DNA of 64,000 bases. Source: Caryophanales bacterium. Its GTDB lineage: Bacteria; Bacillota; Bacilli; Exiguobacteriales; Exiguobacteriaceae. Below the pieces are notes generated by a model, which made no database searches, was not told the origin of the DNA, and saw only the letters and a list, made by a program, of their open reading frames with translations. Where the stretch lies: assembly GCA_902362975.1 (NCBI GenBank), contig CABIYO010000002.1, positions 94,246 through 158,245 of the forward strand, in the 5' to 3' direction. The position numbers and the translations under genes were made by a program. Shown here piece by piece: positions 37,055 through 45,946 of the stretch (its first letter is position 1; every line of letters begins with the position of its first letter).

Positions 37055-39119
37055 GTAATTCTCCCTCTTTCTTTAATTCTGGGTATTCGATTCGTTCGTG
37101 GAACAAGCCGGTCAGTGTCTCACACGCACTCTCTCCGACGCGCCAAATTTCTTTCGTCGTCAAATCACATTCTTCGAACTGCCCATCCGCCAACTTGTCG
37201 CGAATAATCGTTCGAACGAGCATTCGGATCTTTTCTGGCGTCGGTTGTTTTTGTGAGCGGACGGCCGCTTCGATCGAGTCGACGATCATGACAACGGCCG
37301 CTTCACGCGATTGTGGTTTTGGACCAGGGTAGCGGAATCGAGACTCAAACACCTCTTTATCAGGATCTGCTTTCGCTTTCACGTAGAAATATTTCAATAA
37401 AGACGTTCCATGATGCTGTTCTGCGATATCGATGATTTCTTTCGGTAACTTATAACGTCGCAACAGATCCGCTCCGTCATAAGGATGAGCCATAATGATG
37501 TCTGCCGATTCTTCAGGCGTCAAGCGATCGTGAGGATTCCCTCCACCTTGCTGATTTTCAATGAAATGCAGGGGACGTTCCGTCTTCCCAAGATCGTGAT
37601 AGTAGCTCGCAACACGCGCGAGGAGACCATCTGCGCCAATCGCCTCACATGCGGACTCCGCCAAGTTCGCCACCATCATACTATGATGATACGTACCAGG
37701 TGCCTCCATTAAAAGTTTCCGCAACAGCGGATGCGTCGGACTCATCAATTCCACGAGTCGACCAGAAGACAAGACGCCAAACCACGGTTCCAAAAATGGC
37801 AGGAATCCGAACGTCAACACAATGGATAGCAAGGCGCTGATGATGGCAAATCCGGAAAGATACATTGTCATTTCCCAAGAAACTTGCACGTTCCGAAGTA
37901 AAAGCAACGCGATGACCATAATGATGTTGACGATACCGAGTAACACCCCTGACAAGAATAGTCGCTTTCGCTGAATTTTCGGTTCAACTAAAAAGACGGC
38001 TAGAAAACTACCGGTTGCAACGTACACGAGCGTCATGAAATTCGTGCTCTGGCCGAACGTGACTACGACACTCCCCGCAATCATCGTAATGAATGCTGAG
38101 GCGAGCGCGACTCGTTCATCGATTAGAATGCGTAGAAGCAATACGACGAATGCGGTCGGCGCCAAAATATAGGCATATGTCGTAAAATCGACACCGATGT
38201 ATCCGACACCAAAAAAGATGCCGAGTTGTAAGAGTAACAAGCCATAGACCGTCACTAAGATTTTCGGACTCAGTAACAGGTCTTTGATTTTCGAGCGAAT
38301 GAGCATGAACAGAAACCCACCGGTCAACAATGCACTCAGTAAGAATGATCCAAATAACGGCGCAAGCGAACGATTCGGGTCGATGGCACCGGATAGCTCT
38401 AATTTCCGGTAAATCTCTCGAGTCACCACCTCGCCTTGGCTGACGAGTAGCTGCCCTTCTTGAATGATGACAGGATCGACAGCATCGACGGCTTCTTGTT
38501 CTTTTTGACGGGTCGCCTCAGAGTCAAACACATAGTTCGGTACGATGAGTTCATCGCTTAATGTTTTCGATATGGCACGGAACTCAAACGAGAGCGGCGA
38601 TTGATCAATAATCGCGGCAGCTCGGTCTCGAGCCGCAGCGACCGCTTCATTACTCGTCTCAATCCGATCGTCCATCACTTGTTGTAATGCAGTGACTGTG
38701 ACATCTTCTACCGTTTGTCGAGTGTCCTCACTCGCTTCAAGAAGCGAATTCAACTCCTCATCAGCTAATACCCCGTTCGCCTCTGTAGAATTCAGACGGT
38801 TTTTAATGTCCGCCAGTTCGGTTTCCTCATCCGTCTGGTCGAATGCCGCGAACAACTGCTCGACTTTAGCGATTTGTTGGTCTGCAAATTCTTTTCTCAA
38901 TGAAAATTGACTACCGACACCATTTGTTACTTCTTGTTTCAATCGTTCGGTCGCAACACGGTCCTCAACCGTGATCGGAGATCGGATATCCTGCTCGGCA
39001 ATCCCGAGCGGTTCCACACTGATGATAGATGGGCGCACGGTAAAGTATAGAATAGCACCTAATAAGAGAAAGAAAATCAACGAGATGGTCGCGACTGTCC
39101 AGTTTTTAGCTTGCTTCAT
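37032..39119 (-). CDS. pgpH: 7TM-HD phosphohydrolase, c-di-AMP phosphodiesterase (PgpH type)
   Basis: This membrane enzyme of 695 residues probably degrades c-di-AMP. One N-terminal helix (about 8-28) is followed by an extracellular 7TMR-HDED domain (about 30-260) and seven membrane helices (about 270-455). The cytoplasmic HD domain carries HHSMMVANL, YYHDLGK and EQHHGTSL. The ATG at 39119 follows AAGGGGGGG by 7 bases, better than an upstream start at 39137. It matches B. subtilis yqfF. Substrate is inferred from the family. Confidence 0.93.
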   Translation of the reverse strand: MKQAKNWTVATISLIFFLLLGAILYFTVRPSIISVEPLGIAEQDIRSPITVEDRVATERLKQEVTNGVGSQFSLRKEFADQQIAKVEQLFAAFDQTDEETELADIKNRLNSTEANGVLADEELNSLLEASEDTRQTVEDVTVTALQQVMDDRIETSNEAVAAARDRAAAIIDQSPLSFEFRAISKTLSDELIVPNYVFDSEATRQKEQEAVDAVDPVIIQEGQLLVSQGEVVTREIYRKLELSGAIDPNRSLAPLFGSFLLSALLTGGFLFMLIRSKIKDLLLSPKILVTVYGLLLLQLGIFFGVGYIGVDFTTYAYILAPTAFVVLLLRILIDERVALASAFITMIAGSVVVTFGQSTNFMTLVYVATGSFLAVFLVEPKIQRKRLFLSGVLLGIVNIIMVIALLLLRNVQVSWEMTMYLSGFAIISALLSIVLTFGFLPFLEPWFGVLSSGRLVELMSPTHPLLRKLLMEAPGTYHHSMMVANLAESACEAIGADGLLARVASYYHDLGKTERPLHFIENQQGGGNPHDRLTPEESADIIMAHPYDGADLLRRYKLPKEIIDIAEQHHGTSLLKYFYVKAKADPDKEVFESRFRYPGPKPQSREAAVVMIVDSIEAAVRSQKQPTPEKIRMLVRTIIRDKLADGQFEECDLTTKEIWRVGESACETLTGLFHERIEYPELKKEGELHANHLER

Positions 39120-39161
39120 TCGTGCCCCCCCTTTCACGATCTGGTGACCTCACCCGTACAT

Positions 39162-40133
39162 TTAAGTAAGATCCGTACTATAGGCGTTGATGATTTTCTT
39201 GACGAGCGGATGACGGACGACGTCCGATGCGCTGAAGTGTTCAAAGTGAATACCATCCACACCCTCTAACAAATGTAATGCTTCTTGTAAACCTGATGCC
39301 TTTCCTTTCGGTAAATCGACTTGGGTCAAATCCCCTGTGACCACCATTTTCGATCCAAAACCGAGTCGCGTCAAAAACATCTTCATCTGTTCTTTTGTTG
39401 TATTCTGCGCTTCATCCAAGATGACGAACGCATCTTCCAATGTTCGTCCACGCATATAAGCGAGCGGAGCCACTTCAATCGTGCCTCGTTCTAACAAACG
39501 GTTCGTCTGTTCCACCCCATACACATCAAATAGCGCATCGTACAATGGGCGGAGATAGGGATCCACTTTTTCTTTTAGATCTCCCGGTAAAAATCCAAGG
39601 TTCTCTCCCGCTTCAACGGCAGGACGCGTCAAGATGATCCGTTTGACTTGCCCCTCTTTTAAGGCGCGTGCCGCAAGCACGACAGCCAGGTACGTCTTTC
39701 CAGTTCCGGCTGGTCCGATACCAAAGACGAGATCACGTCGTTCAATCGCACGAACATACCGGCTTTGACCTACTGTCTTGGCACGAATCGGTTTCCCCTT
39801 ATTCGTCGTGAAAACGACTCGCTCATAATGTTCGAGCAGTTCATCTCCTTTTCCGACTTGAATGTGCTGGATGACGCTAATAGCATCACTTTCATTTAGA
39901 CGTGCACCTTTCTTCACTAACGTCTGCAAGGTGATGATCACTTGTTTCGTTAATTCAAGAGCCTCAAGTGTGTCCGCTTGAATAATCAACTCCTCACCCC
40001 TTGGGATGAGTGCCACTTTCAATTCTGTTTCAATCGCCTGGAACACTTCATCTTTCGGTCCGAGTAAAGCTTGTGCCTCGTTCGCATGTTCCATGACGAA
40101 TGGTATTTTATCAGTCATAATCAATGGATGCAT
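39162..40133 (-). CDS. phoH: PhoH family ATPase
   Basis: This cytoplasmic P-loop protein is linked with YbeY and RNA metabolism. Its 323 residues have a KH-like N-terminal part, Walker A GPAGTGKTYL near residue 141, the RPAVEAGE segment, and Walker B FVILDEAQNTT near 236. The start is uncertain: the ATG at 40133 is only 2 bases from GAGGGGG, so a TTG three codons later may be used. It is first in the run leading to pgpH and ybeY. Confidence 0.94.
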   Translation of the reverse strand: MHPLIMTDKIPFVMEHANEAQALLGPKDEVFQAIETELKVALIPRGEELIIQADTLEALELTKQVIITLQTLVKKGARLNESDAISVIQHIQVGKGDELLEHYERVVFTTNKGKPIRAKTVGQSRYVRAIERRDLVFGIGPAGTGKTYLAVVLAARALKEGQVKRIILTRPAVEAGENLGFLPGDLKEKVDPYLRPLYDALFDVYGVEQTNRLLERGTIEVAPLAYMRGRTLEDAFVILDEAQNTTKEQMKMFLTRLGFGSKMVVTGDLTQVDLPKGKASGLQEALHLLEGVDGIHFEHFSASDVVRHPLVKKIINAYSTDLT

Positions 40134-40215
40134 TGCCCCCTCATTAAAATCGGATATTCCTCTTTTACTTTAGCACTATCACGGCTATCGCGAAAGAAAG
40201 ACCGCGTAATTTCCA

Positions 40216-40249
40216 CGCGCAAAAGGCAGTAACATGACGTCACTGCCTT
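40216..40249 (-). terminator. Terminator of the nfeD-floA operon
   Basis: The arms AAGGCAGT / ACTGCCTT are followed by TTTTG on the minus strand, 5 bases after the stop of the unknown third gene. The loop is long (11 bases). Confidence 0.6.
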
Positions 40250-40253
40250 CCGT

Positions 40254-40673
40254 TCACTTCTTCCGTTTCGAGATGGGAGGTTGTAGTAACTCACTCCAAA
40301 TGACAGCCTCCCGCATCCGCTTTTGTGAAACGTTCAGTTGTCTCGGTTTCTTTTCCTGTTGAATCGGTGGAATTTTAACCGCTTGTTCGAATTGCGCGCT
40401 CACTTTCGGCATCTCGACTTGACGTTCTTGTGGAGCCGGTCGCTCTTCTACCGTTCGAGCGACTCGGCGCCTCACCTTTTGGGGTGCCGGTTTTTCGTCC
40501 GAGTCATCAAATGCCGTTTCAATCTCCTTCATAACGTCCCCTACCGAATCCAAATAGCGTTTCAGCTCACTGCTTTGAGGACGGTCTCCAGAGGACGATG
40601 ACTTTTCGAGCCGCTTCATCACAGCAGAGGCAATTCCGAAGGCGGCTAACAAGAGTACCCATAGTCCGTCCAT
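40254..40673 (-). CDS. Unknown protein with N-terminal membrane helix, third gene of the floA operon
   Basis: I do not recognise this protein of about 139 residues. It has an N-terminal hydrophobic helix (about residues 3-19) and a long charged, probably disordered middle rich in Lys, Glu, Pro and Arg. The C-terminal tail is more ordered: KRMREAVIWSELLQPPISKRKK. The tail may be a protein-docking motif. It follows floA without a gap. An in-frame GTG at 40682 overlaps the floA stop (GTGA); the ATG at 40673 has a GGGTG site. It sits where B. subtilis has yqfB-yqfD, but shows no similarity to sporulation YqfC or YqfD. Confidence 0.75.
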   Translation of the reverse strand: MDGLWVLLLAAFGIASAVMKRLEKSSSSGDRPQSSELKRYLDSVGDVMKEIETAFDDSDEKPAPQKVRRRVARTVEERPAPQERQVEMPKVSAQFEQAVKIPPIQQEKKPRQLNVSQKRMREAVIWSELLQPPISKRKK

Positions 40674-40678
40674 ATCAA

Positions 40679-41665
40679 TCACCCATTATTTGATTCAGAA
40701 TCGACAGGTGTCCCAATCGTTTTTCGCATTTCTGTATCCGCTTGAATGTTCAAGTAGTTCACGTAATCCATGACACCAAGCTTTCCGTTTCGTAACGCTT
40801 CTGCCAACGCGAGCGGGACTTCCGCTTCGGCAGCGACAACTTTTGCACGCATTTCTTCTACTGAAGATTTCATTTCTTGTTCGCGGGCAATCGCCATCGC
40901 GCGACGTTCTTCCGCCTTCGCTTGAGCGATTTTCTTATCCGCTTCTGCTTGGTCCGTCTGCAAGACCGCACCGATATTCTTACCGATATCGATGTCGGCA
41001 ATATCAATCGAAAGAATCTCAAACGCTGTTCCTGAATCTAACCCTTTTGTAAGGACAGTCCGTGAAATCATATCCGGATTCTCTAAGACGTGCTTATGGT
41101 TGTTTTGTGAACCGATTGTCGACACGACCCCTTCACCGACACGGGCGATAATCGTTTCTTCTCCCGCACCACCGACGAGACGATCGATATTCGCACGTAC
41201 GGTAATACGTGCTTTCGCCTTCACTTCAATCCCGTCCATCGCAACACCCGCAATAAACGGCGTCTCAATGACTTTCGGGTTAACAGACATCTGTACAGCC
41301 TCGAGTACATTTCGTCCTGCCAAATCGATAGCAGCAGCTCGTTCGAACGACAATTCAATATTCGCACGGTGCGCCGCAATCAATGCGTTCACAACGCGGT
41401 CTACGTTACCACCAGCCAAGAAGTGACTCTCAAGCTGGTTCGTGTTTAATTCAATTCCTGCTTTAACCGCTTTAATCAACGGGTTCACGATTTTCGATGG
41501 AATAACGCGACGAAGGCGCATCCCAATCAATGTGAAAATCGAGACGTGAACGCCCGCTGCAAACGAACTGATCCATAGTCCGACTGGTACGAACGTGAAG
41601 AATACAGCAAGTGCAATCAATCCTCCACCTGTAATGAGTAACGTTGTCAATAATTCTGGTGTCAT
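40679..41665 (-). CDS. floA: Flotillin-like scaffold protein FloA
   Basis: This membrane-microdomain protein of 328 residues has an N-terminal hydrophobic hairpin (about 5-28), then the SPFH-like domain (about 60-220). A Glu/Ala-rich coiled coil ([22 protein letters not shown] onward) and the tail [14 protein letters not shown] follow. It overlaps nfeD by 4 bases. The nfeD-floA pair is under a sigma-W-like promoter, matching envelope-stress control in B. subtilis (yqeZ-yqfA). Confidence 0.96.
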   Translation of the reverse strand: MTPELLTTLLITGGGLIALAVFFTFVPVGLWISSFAAGVHVSIFTLIGMRLRRVIPSKIVNPLIKAVKAGIELNTNQLESHFLAGGNVDRVVNALIAAHRANIELSFERAAAIDLAGRNVLEAVQMSVNPKVIETPFIAGVAMDGIEVKAKARITVRANIDRLVGGAGEETIIARVGEGVVSTIGSQNNHKHVLENPDMISRTVLTKGLDSGTAFEILSIDIADIDIGKNIGAVLQTDQAEADKKIAQAKAEERRAMAIAREQEMKSSVEEMRAKVVAAEAEVPLALAEALRNGKLGVMDYVNYLNIQADTEMRKTIGTPVDSESNNG

Positions 41666-42174
41666 TCTGTTACATCCTCCTTCGGTTCTACAAAGCTTCG
41701 AACGACAATCCGTCCAGAATCCACTTTATAAACCTGAATTTTTGTCTGCTGATCGAGATAGCCACCTTCCGTCACGACATCAAGTCGTTCTCCGTCGATT
41801 TCGGCAGTACCGGCTGGGCGAAGCGGTGTCAAGGTGACTCCCACTTTCCCGAGAAGCTGTTTTCGATCGGCATGGGACAAGTAGCCTTTTTCAGTTGATG
41901 TCGAATCCGTCAAAATCAACCCTTTATAAATGAGCGGACGATTCGTACTCAAGCGACGGTATGCCCAAAAGCCGAGGCCAGTTAGCACCGCTGCCGCTAG
42001 ACCAATCGATAGCCACAGTTGACCGATCGTCGCACCAGCCATAATCAAACTCGCAACGACGGCTCCGATCCCAAGCAAACCGAACAATCCAAACCCTGCT
42101 ACGAACACTTCAATTCCAAGAAGGACGACTCCGACAAAAAAGACTGTCAGAATCACTCCGAGACCAAATGTCAT
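41662..42174 (-). CDS. NfeD-like membrane protein, short form
   Basis: This 170-residue partner of flotillin has about three membrane helices in residues 3-80. A C-terminal OB-fold NfeD domain (about 105-165) contains [29 protein letters not shown]. The large ClpP-like protease domain found in B. subtilis YqeZ is absent, so this is the NfeD1b or short type. The ATG at 42174 follows GGAAGGGGG by about 11 bases; an upstream in-frame start at 42201 is not supported. It overlaps floA by 4 bases. Confidence 0.9.
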   Translation of the reverse strand: MTFGLGVILTVFFVGVVLLGIEVFVAGFGLFGLLGIGAVVASLIMAGATIGQLWLSIGLAAAVLTGLGFWAYRRLSTNRPLIYKGLILTDSTSTEKGYLSHADRKQLLGKVGVTLTPLRPAGTAEIDGERLDVVTEGGYLDQQTKIQVYKVDSGRIVVRSFVEPKEDVTE

Positions 42175-42224
42175 CGTCTTGCTACCCCCTTCCAAATTCA
42201 AAGCTATCTCCTATCTCTAGTGTA

Positions 42225-42251
42225 TACGAAACGAGATTGAATGTGGTTTCA
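42225..42251 (-). promoter_or_regulatory. Sigma-W-type (ECF) promoter of nfeD-floA
   Basis: On the minus strand TGAAAC (42246-42251), a 17-base spacer and CGTA (42225-42228) match the sigma-W consensus exactly. The site lies 51 bases upstream of nfeD. In B. subtilis the orthologous operon is sigma-W controlled. Confidence 0.75.
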
Positions 42252-42258
42252 AAATACG

Positions 42259-42305
42259 CAAAAAAAGCAGAAACTTTCGGTTTCCCGGAAAGTTTCTGCT
42301 TTTTC
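42259..42305 (-). terminator. Terminator of yqeY
   Basis: A long stem AGCAGAAACTTTC / GAAAGTTTCTGCT is followed by seven T on the minus strand. Confidence 0.9.
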
Positions 42306-42306
42306 A

Positions 42307-42756
42307 TCAATTCGTCAATTGTTGTTTGACGATTCGGTTCACAAGACCACCGTCTGCCTTGCCTTTGACTTGCGGCATGACGACGCCCATCACCTTACCC
42401 ATATCTGATGGAGCGGCTGCGTTCGTTTGAGCAATTGCTGCTTGGACGATGGCGGTCACTTCATCTTCTGAAAGTTGTTCAGGCATATAGGCCTCTAGGA
42501 TGACAATCTCTTCTGCTACTTTGGAAGCCAGATCTTCACGACCAGCGCTTTCGAATTCTCGGAGGGAGTCTCTGCGCTGTTTCATCTCTCGGTTGAGCAC
42601 CGTGAGTTCCTCTTCCTCGGTAAGATCTTGACGCCCTAGTTTGATAGCCTCATTTTGGAGCGACGCTTTGACCATCCGGATTGTTGTAAGACGATCCTTT
42701 TGTTTCGCGCGCATGGCTTGCTTCATGTCGTCCGTCAAGCGTTCTTGAAGACTCAT
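42307..42756 (-). CDS. yqeY: GatB/YqeY domain protein
   Basis: This 149-residue helical protein carries the tRNA-amidotransferase-linked YqeY domain. Family features are visible in [35 protein letters not shown] and the C-terminal [14 protein letters not shown], like the GatB tail that contacts tRNA. Its exact role is not known. It follows rpsU by 33 bases and ends at a strong terminator. Confidence 0.95.
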   Translation of the reverse strand: MSLQERLTDDMKQAMRAKQKDRLTTIRMVKASLQNEAIKLGRQDLTEEEELTVLNREMKQRRDSLREFESAGREDLASKVAEEIVILEAYMPEQLSEDEVTAIVQAAIAQTNAAAPSDMGKVMGVVMPQVKGKADGGLVNRIVKQQLTN

Positions 42757-42789
42757 GAGCCAACACCCTCTCTACAAATGAAACTGGAA

Positions 42790-42963
42790 TCAGAATTTCT
42801 TACGCTTACGCGCAGCTTCTGATTTCAATTTACGTTTTACGCTTGGCTTTTCGTAGTGACGACGTTTACGAACTTCGGCAAGTGTGCCATCTTTCGAAAC
42901 ACCGCGTTTGAAACGACGAAGAGCGTCTTCAAGCGATTCGTTTTTACGGACACGAGTTTCCAC
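42790..42963 (-). CDS. rpsU: 30S ribosomal protein S21
   Basis: This is a small basic ribosomal protein of 57 residues ([19 protein letters not shown] start, Arg/Lys-rich tail ARKRKKF). The start is the GTG at 42963, which follows GGAGGGAGGG by 7 bases. The longer frame to 43017 has no support. A strong promoter lies at 43023-43051, and the leader contains a small hairpin. It is co-transcribed with yqeY. Confidence 0.96.
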   Translation of the reverse strand: METRVRKNESLEDALRRFKRGVSKDGTLAEVRKRRHYEKPSVKRKLKSEAARKRKKF

Positions 42964-43022
42964 TAGTTTTCCCTCCCTCCGAATTACACGACTAAGGAAA
43001 CGTGTTTCACACGTCATAACAT

Positions 43023-43051
43023 ATTATAGTGAAATTAAGTCGTGTGGTCAA
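43023..43051 (-). promoter_or_regulatory. Sigma-A promoter of rpsU-yqeY
   Basis: TTGACC (43046-43051), a 17-base spacer and a perfect TATAAT (43023-43028) leave a leader of about 50 bases with a hairpin ACGTGT-N3-ACACGT at 43000-43014. Confidence 0.8.
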
Positions 43052-43058
43052 CCACTTA

Positions 43059-43724
43059 TTAATAGTCGCTGTCTGAACTTCCACCAGTGACAATCGCGAT
43101 ACCCGCTGAAGCACCGATACGTGTCGCACCAGCATCAATCATCGCTTTCGCACCCTCGAAGTCACGAACCCCACCTGAAGCTTTTACGCCGATGTCAGGT
43201 CCGACCGTCTCGCGCATGAGGCGAATGTCTTCGACTGTCGCGCCACCTGTCGAGAAACCAGTCGATGTTTTGACGAAGTCTGCTCCAGCTTTCACTGAAA
43301 GTTCGGCAGCTTTTTTGATTTCTTCTTTTGTAAGCAAGCATGTTTCCAAGATGACTTTGACGAGTGCACCGTTTGCCGCTTCGACAACCGCACGGATGTC
43401 ACGTTCTACGAGATCGTAGTCAGCATCTTTGAGTGCTGCGATGTTGATGACCATGTCTACTTCATCTGCTCCATTGGCAATCGCATCTTTTGTCTCGAAT
43501 GCTTTTACCTCAGTTGTGTTTGCTCCTAGTGGGAAACCGATGACAGTACATACTTTGACATCATCATCGGACTTGAGTTGTTCTGCTGCATATTTGACCC
43601 ATGTCGGATTGACACAAACGCTTGCGAATTTGTATTCGAGCGCCTCTGCACAAAGTGTTGTAATTTGATCTTTTGTTGTTTCAGCCTTTAAAGCTGTGTG
43701 GTCGATATAACGGGCTAATTCCAT
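43059..43724 (-). CDS. deoC: Deoxyribose-phosphate aldolase
   Basis: This class I aldolase splits 2-deoxyribose 5-phosphate into glyceraldehyde 3-phosphate and acetaldehyde during deoxynucleoside breakdown. Its 221 residues show [12 protein letters not shown] at the start, the Schiff-base Lys region VKTSTGF near 150, and [10 protein letters not shown] near 178. The ATG at 43724 follows GGAGGAGG. A promoter overlapped by a cre-like site lies upstream. No other deo gene is adjacent, and deoC is not found at this place in B. subtilis. Confidence 0.96.
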   Translation of the reverse strand: MELARYIDHTALKAETTKDQITTLCAEALEYKFASVCVNPTWVKYAAEQLKSDDDVKVCTVIGFPLGANTTEVKAFETKDAIANGADEVDMVINIAALKDADYDLVERDIRAVVEAANGALVKVILETCLLTKEEIKKAAELSVKAGADFVKTSTGFSTGGATVEDIRLMRETVGPDIGVKASGGVRDFEGAKAMIDAGATRIGASAGIAIVTGGSSDSDY

Positions 43725-43764
43725 TATTCATTTCCTCCTCCGACGAATAAGTCTGACATCTAAC

Positions 43765-43801
43765 ATATTACCATGTTTTGACGAAATGTAACAGCTTTCA
43801 A
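43765..43801 (-). promoter_or_regulatory. deoC promoter with overlapping cre-like site
   Basis: GTTACA (43787-43792), a 16-base spacer and TAATAT (43765-43770) form a promoter. TTGAAAGCTGTTACA at 43787-43801 (minus strand) fits the cre consensus at 14 of 15 positions, missing the central G. CcpA binding over the -35 would repress deoC on glucose; this is an inference. Confidence 0.4.
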
Positions 43802-43803
43802 AT

Positions 43804-44682
43804 CTAAATCAACTGACGACGTTTACGAGCGACGACCCAACTATTCCAACTAAAGAAGAAAATAGCGAGCCAAATGCAGGTGAAGGCAAAGACATGGTAT
43901 GCCGTGAACGGTTCGTGGTACATGACGACCCCGATAATCAAGCTAAGTGTCGGTGCGATAAATTGAAGAAACCCGACAAGCGTGAACGGGATATGTTGTG
44001 CCCCGTACCCAAAAAGGAGGAGAGGCAACGCCGTGACCACGCCCGTTCCAAGTAGGGCGAGCCAAATGACAGGCGACATGTTATACGCAATATTGTCGGT
44101 GACAACTTGATTTCCGAGGAAGAGCAATGCCACCGGGACCACTGCTAGCGTTTCGATTCCTAGGCTAACCGTTGAAGCAAGGGGACGGCGCTTCTTCACC
44201 ATCCCATAAAATCCAAAGGTACTCGCCAAGACGAATGAAATCCATGGAAACGTGCCGTACCCTAACGTCAAGACGAGGACGCCGATCGACGCGATCCCAA
44301 CGGCTATCCATTGGACTCGATTTAATGATTCCCGAAAGACAAGCACTCCTAACACCATACTGACAAGAGGATTGATGTAATATCCGAGAGAAGCTTCAAT
44401 GATATATCCGTGATTGACAGCCCATATGTATACAAACCAGTTGGCACTGACGATGAATCCGTTCAACATGAATGCGTTTCGCGTAGCGCGGTGTTGAAGG
44501 GCGTAACCGAATTCTTTCCACTGATTTGTCCATCTCAGAACGAGCAGAATAAATAAAAATGACCAAACGATCCGATGCGCCAAAATTTGACCACTCGGCA
44601 CTTCTTGTAAAAACTTCCAATAAATAGGAAGGACGCCCCACATAATGTAGGCCCCGACTGTCGTCCATACTCCCTTATTCAC
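43804..44682 (-). CDS. rarD: EamA-family transporter RarD
   Basis: This inner-membrane permease of 292 residues has ten predicted helices in the two-EamA-repeat layout. Family motifs are GVLPIYWKFLQEVPSGQILAHRIVWS at the start, ANWFVYIWAVNHGYIIEASLGYYINPL near 95, and a final basic tail ARKRRQ. Substrate is unknown. The start is the GTG at 44682, about 9 bases after AAGGGAG; upstream frame is unsupported. It lies alone between the mccB terminator and the deoC promoter. Confidence 0.92.
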   Translation of the reverse strand: MNKGVWTTVGAYIMWGVLPIYWKFLQEVPSGQILAHRIVWSFLFILLVLRWTNQWKEFGYALQHRATRNAFMLNGFIVSANWFVYIWAVNHGYIIEASLGYYINPLVSMVLGVLVFRESLNRVQWIAVGIASIGVLVLTLGYGTFPWISFVLASTFGFYGMVKKRRPLASTVSLGIETLAVVPVALLFLGNQVVTDNIAYNMSPVIWLALLGTGVVTALPLLLFGYGAQHIPFTLVGFLQFIAPTLSLIIGVVMYHEPFTAYHVFAFTCIWLAIFFFSWNSWVVARKRRQLI

Positions 44683-44757
44683 ACGTTCACCCACTCCCTT
44701 ACAAGTTAAAGACAGTTTAGTCGATGAAAGACTCCCGATACAAGATTTTTGTTTCAT

Positions 44758-44781
44758 GAAAAAAGGCGCGAAATCGCGCCC
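44758..44781 (-). terminator. Terminator of the yrrT-luxS-mccA-mccB operon
   Basis: The stem GGCGCGA / TCGCGCC with a 2-base loop is followed by six T on the minus strand. Confidence 0.85.
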
Positions 44782-44788
44782 TAACCGT

Positions 44789-45946
44789 TTATTGTTTCAC
44801 TTGTTCAATAGCTGTTAATGCTTGTGCCAAGTCTTCGATCAAGTCATCAATGTCCTCAAGTCCGACCGAAATACGGACGAGCCCATCGGTGATGCCAAGT
44901 TCCGCTCGACGTTCGGCTGGAATCGAGGCATGTGTCATGCGTGCCGGGACACTGATCAAACTCTCAACCGCTCCTAAACTTTCTGCGAGCGTGAAGTATT
45001 TCGTCTTCGCTACCATCATTTCTGCCGCTTCCGCTGAACCGACATCAAATGCGATCATTCCACCGAATCCACGTGCCTGCGATAAATGAATCCGCTTCGC
45101 TTCCTCACTCGATACACTTGGGTGGAGCACGCGTGATACAGACTCGTTCGACTGAAGGAATTCGACCAGTGCACGTGCATTCGATTCAATCTCTTCCATC
45201 CGAACAGCCAGCGTCTTGATTCCCCTTACAACAAGGAAGCTATCTTGTGGTCCAAGAACTGCGCCAACAGAGTTTTGCAGGAACGCCAAAGCCTCGCCTT
45301 GCTCTTCCGTACGCGCGACAACAAGTCCCGCAACAACGTCACTATGTCCGCCTAAGTACTTCGTGGCACTGTGAAGGACGTAGTCTGCTCCAAGATCGAT
45401 CGGATTTTGGAAGTAAGGGGTCATAAACGTATTGTCCACGACGAGTAACACATCTGCTTCATCGGCAATCTTACGCATCGCCCGAATGTCCGTCACGTTC
45501 AAGAGAGGATTTGTCGGGGTCTCGACATAAATCATTTTCGTGTTCGCTTGAAGCGCATCCCGGACCGCTGCTTCATCGGATGTATCGACAAAAGTTGCTT
45601 CCAAGCCTCGTGACTGAAATACTCGATTGAATACACGGTACGTTCCTCCATATACATCAGACCCGACGATGACGTGGTCTCCAGATTTCAATAACATAAG
45701 CACCGTTGAGATGGCTGCCATCCCAGATCCGAATGCAAATCCTTGCACACCGCCTTCGATATCGGCAATCAATGTCTCTAATGCCGTCCGGGTCGGGTTT
45801 GCTGATCGTGAGTACTCGTACCCTTCTCGCAAGTTGCCAATCCCGTCTTGCTTATACGTGCTCGTTTGATAAATCGGTGGTGTGACGGCCCCTGTCAACG
45901 GGTCCGTCGTTTTACCGCCGTGAATGAGTGCTGTCTTTGTACGCAT
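44789..45946 (-). CDS. mccB: Cystathionine gamma-lyase / PLP enzyme (MccB type)
   Basis: This Cys/Met-metabolism PLP enzyme makes cysteine from cystathionine. Its 385 residues show YSRSANPTRTALE, GSGMAAIS, YVETPTNPLL, VVDNTF and the PLP-binding Lys in HSATKYLGGHSD near residue 197. The ATG at 45946 has AAGGAGG 7 bases upstream; MRTKTALIHGG is the family N-terminus. It overlaps mccA by 35 bases. Specificity within the family (gamma-lyase against beta-lyase) rests on the mccA partner. Confidence 0.93.
   Translation of the reverse strand: MRTKTALIHGGKTTDPLTGAVTPPIYQTSTYKQDGIGNLREGYEYSRSANPTRTALETLIADIEGGVQGFAFGSGMAAISTVLMLLKSGDHVIVGSDVYGGTYRVFNRVFQSRGLEATFVDTSDEAAVRDALQANTKMIYVETPTNPLLNVTDIRAMRKIADEADVLLVVDNTFMTPYFQNPIDLGADYVLHSATKYLGGHSDVVAGLVVARTEEQGEALAFLQNSVGAVLGPQDSFLVVRGIKTLAVRMEEIESNARALVEFLQSNESVSRVLHPSVSSEEAKRIHLSQARGFGGMIAFDVGSAEAAEMMVAKTKYFTLAESLGAVESLISVPARMTHASIPAERRAELGITDGLVRISVGLEDIDDLIEDLAQALTAIEQVKQ

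Noticed and set aside
40254..40682. The gene after floA as sporulation yqfC (YabP-like)
   Set aside because: It has an N-terminal helix and a disordered basic middle, unlike the compact beta-rich YqfC.
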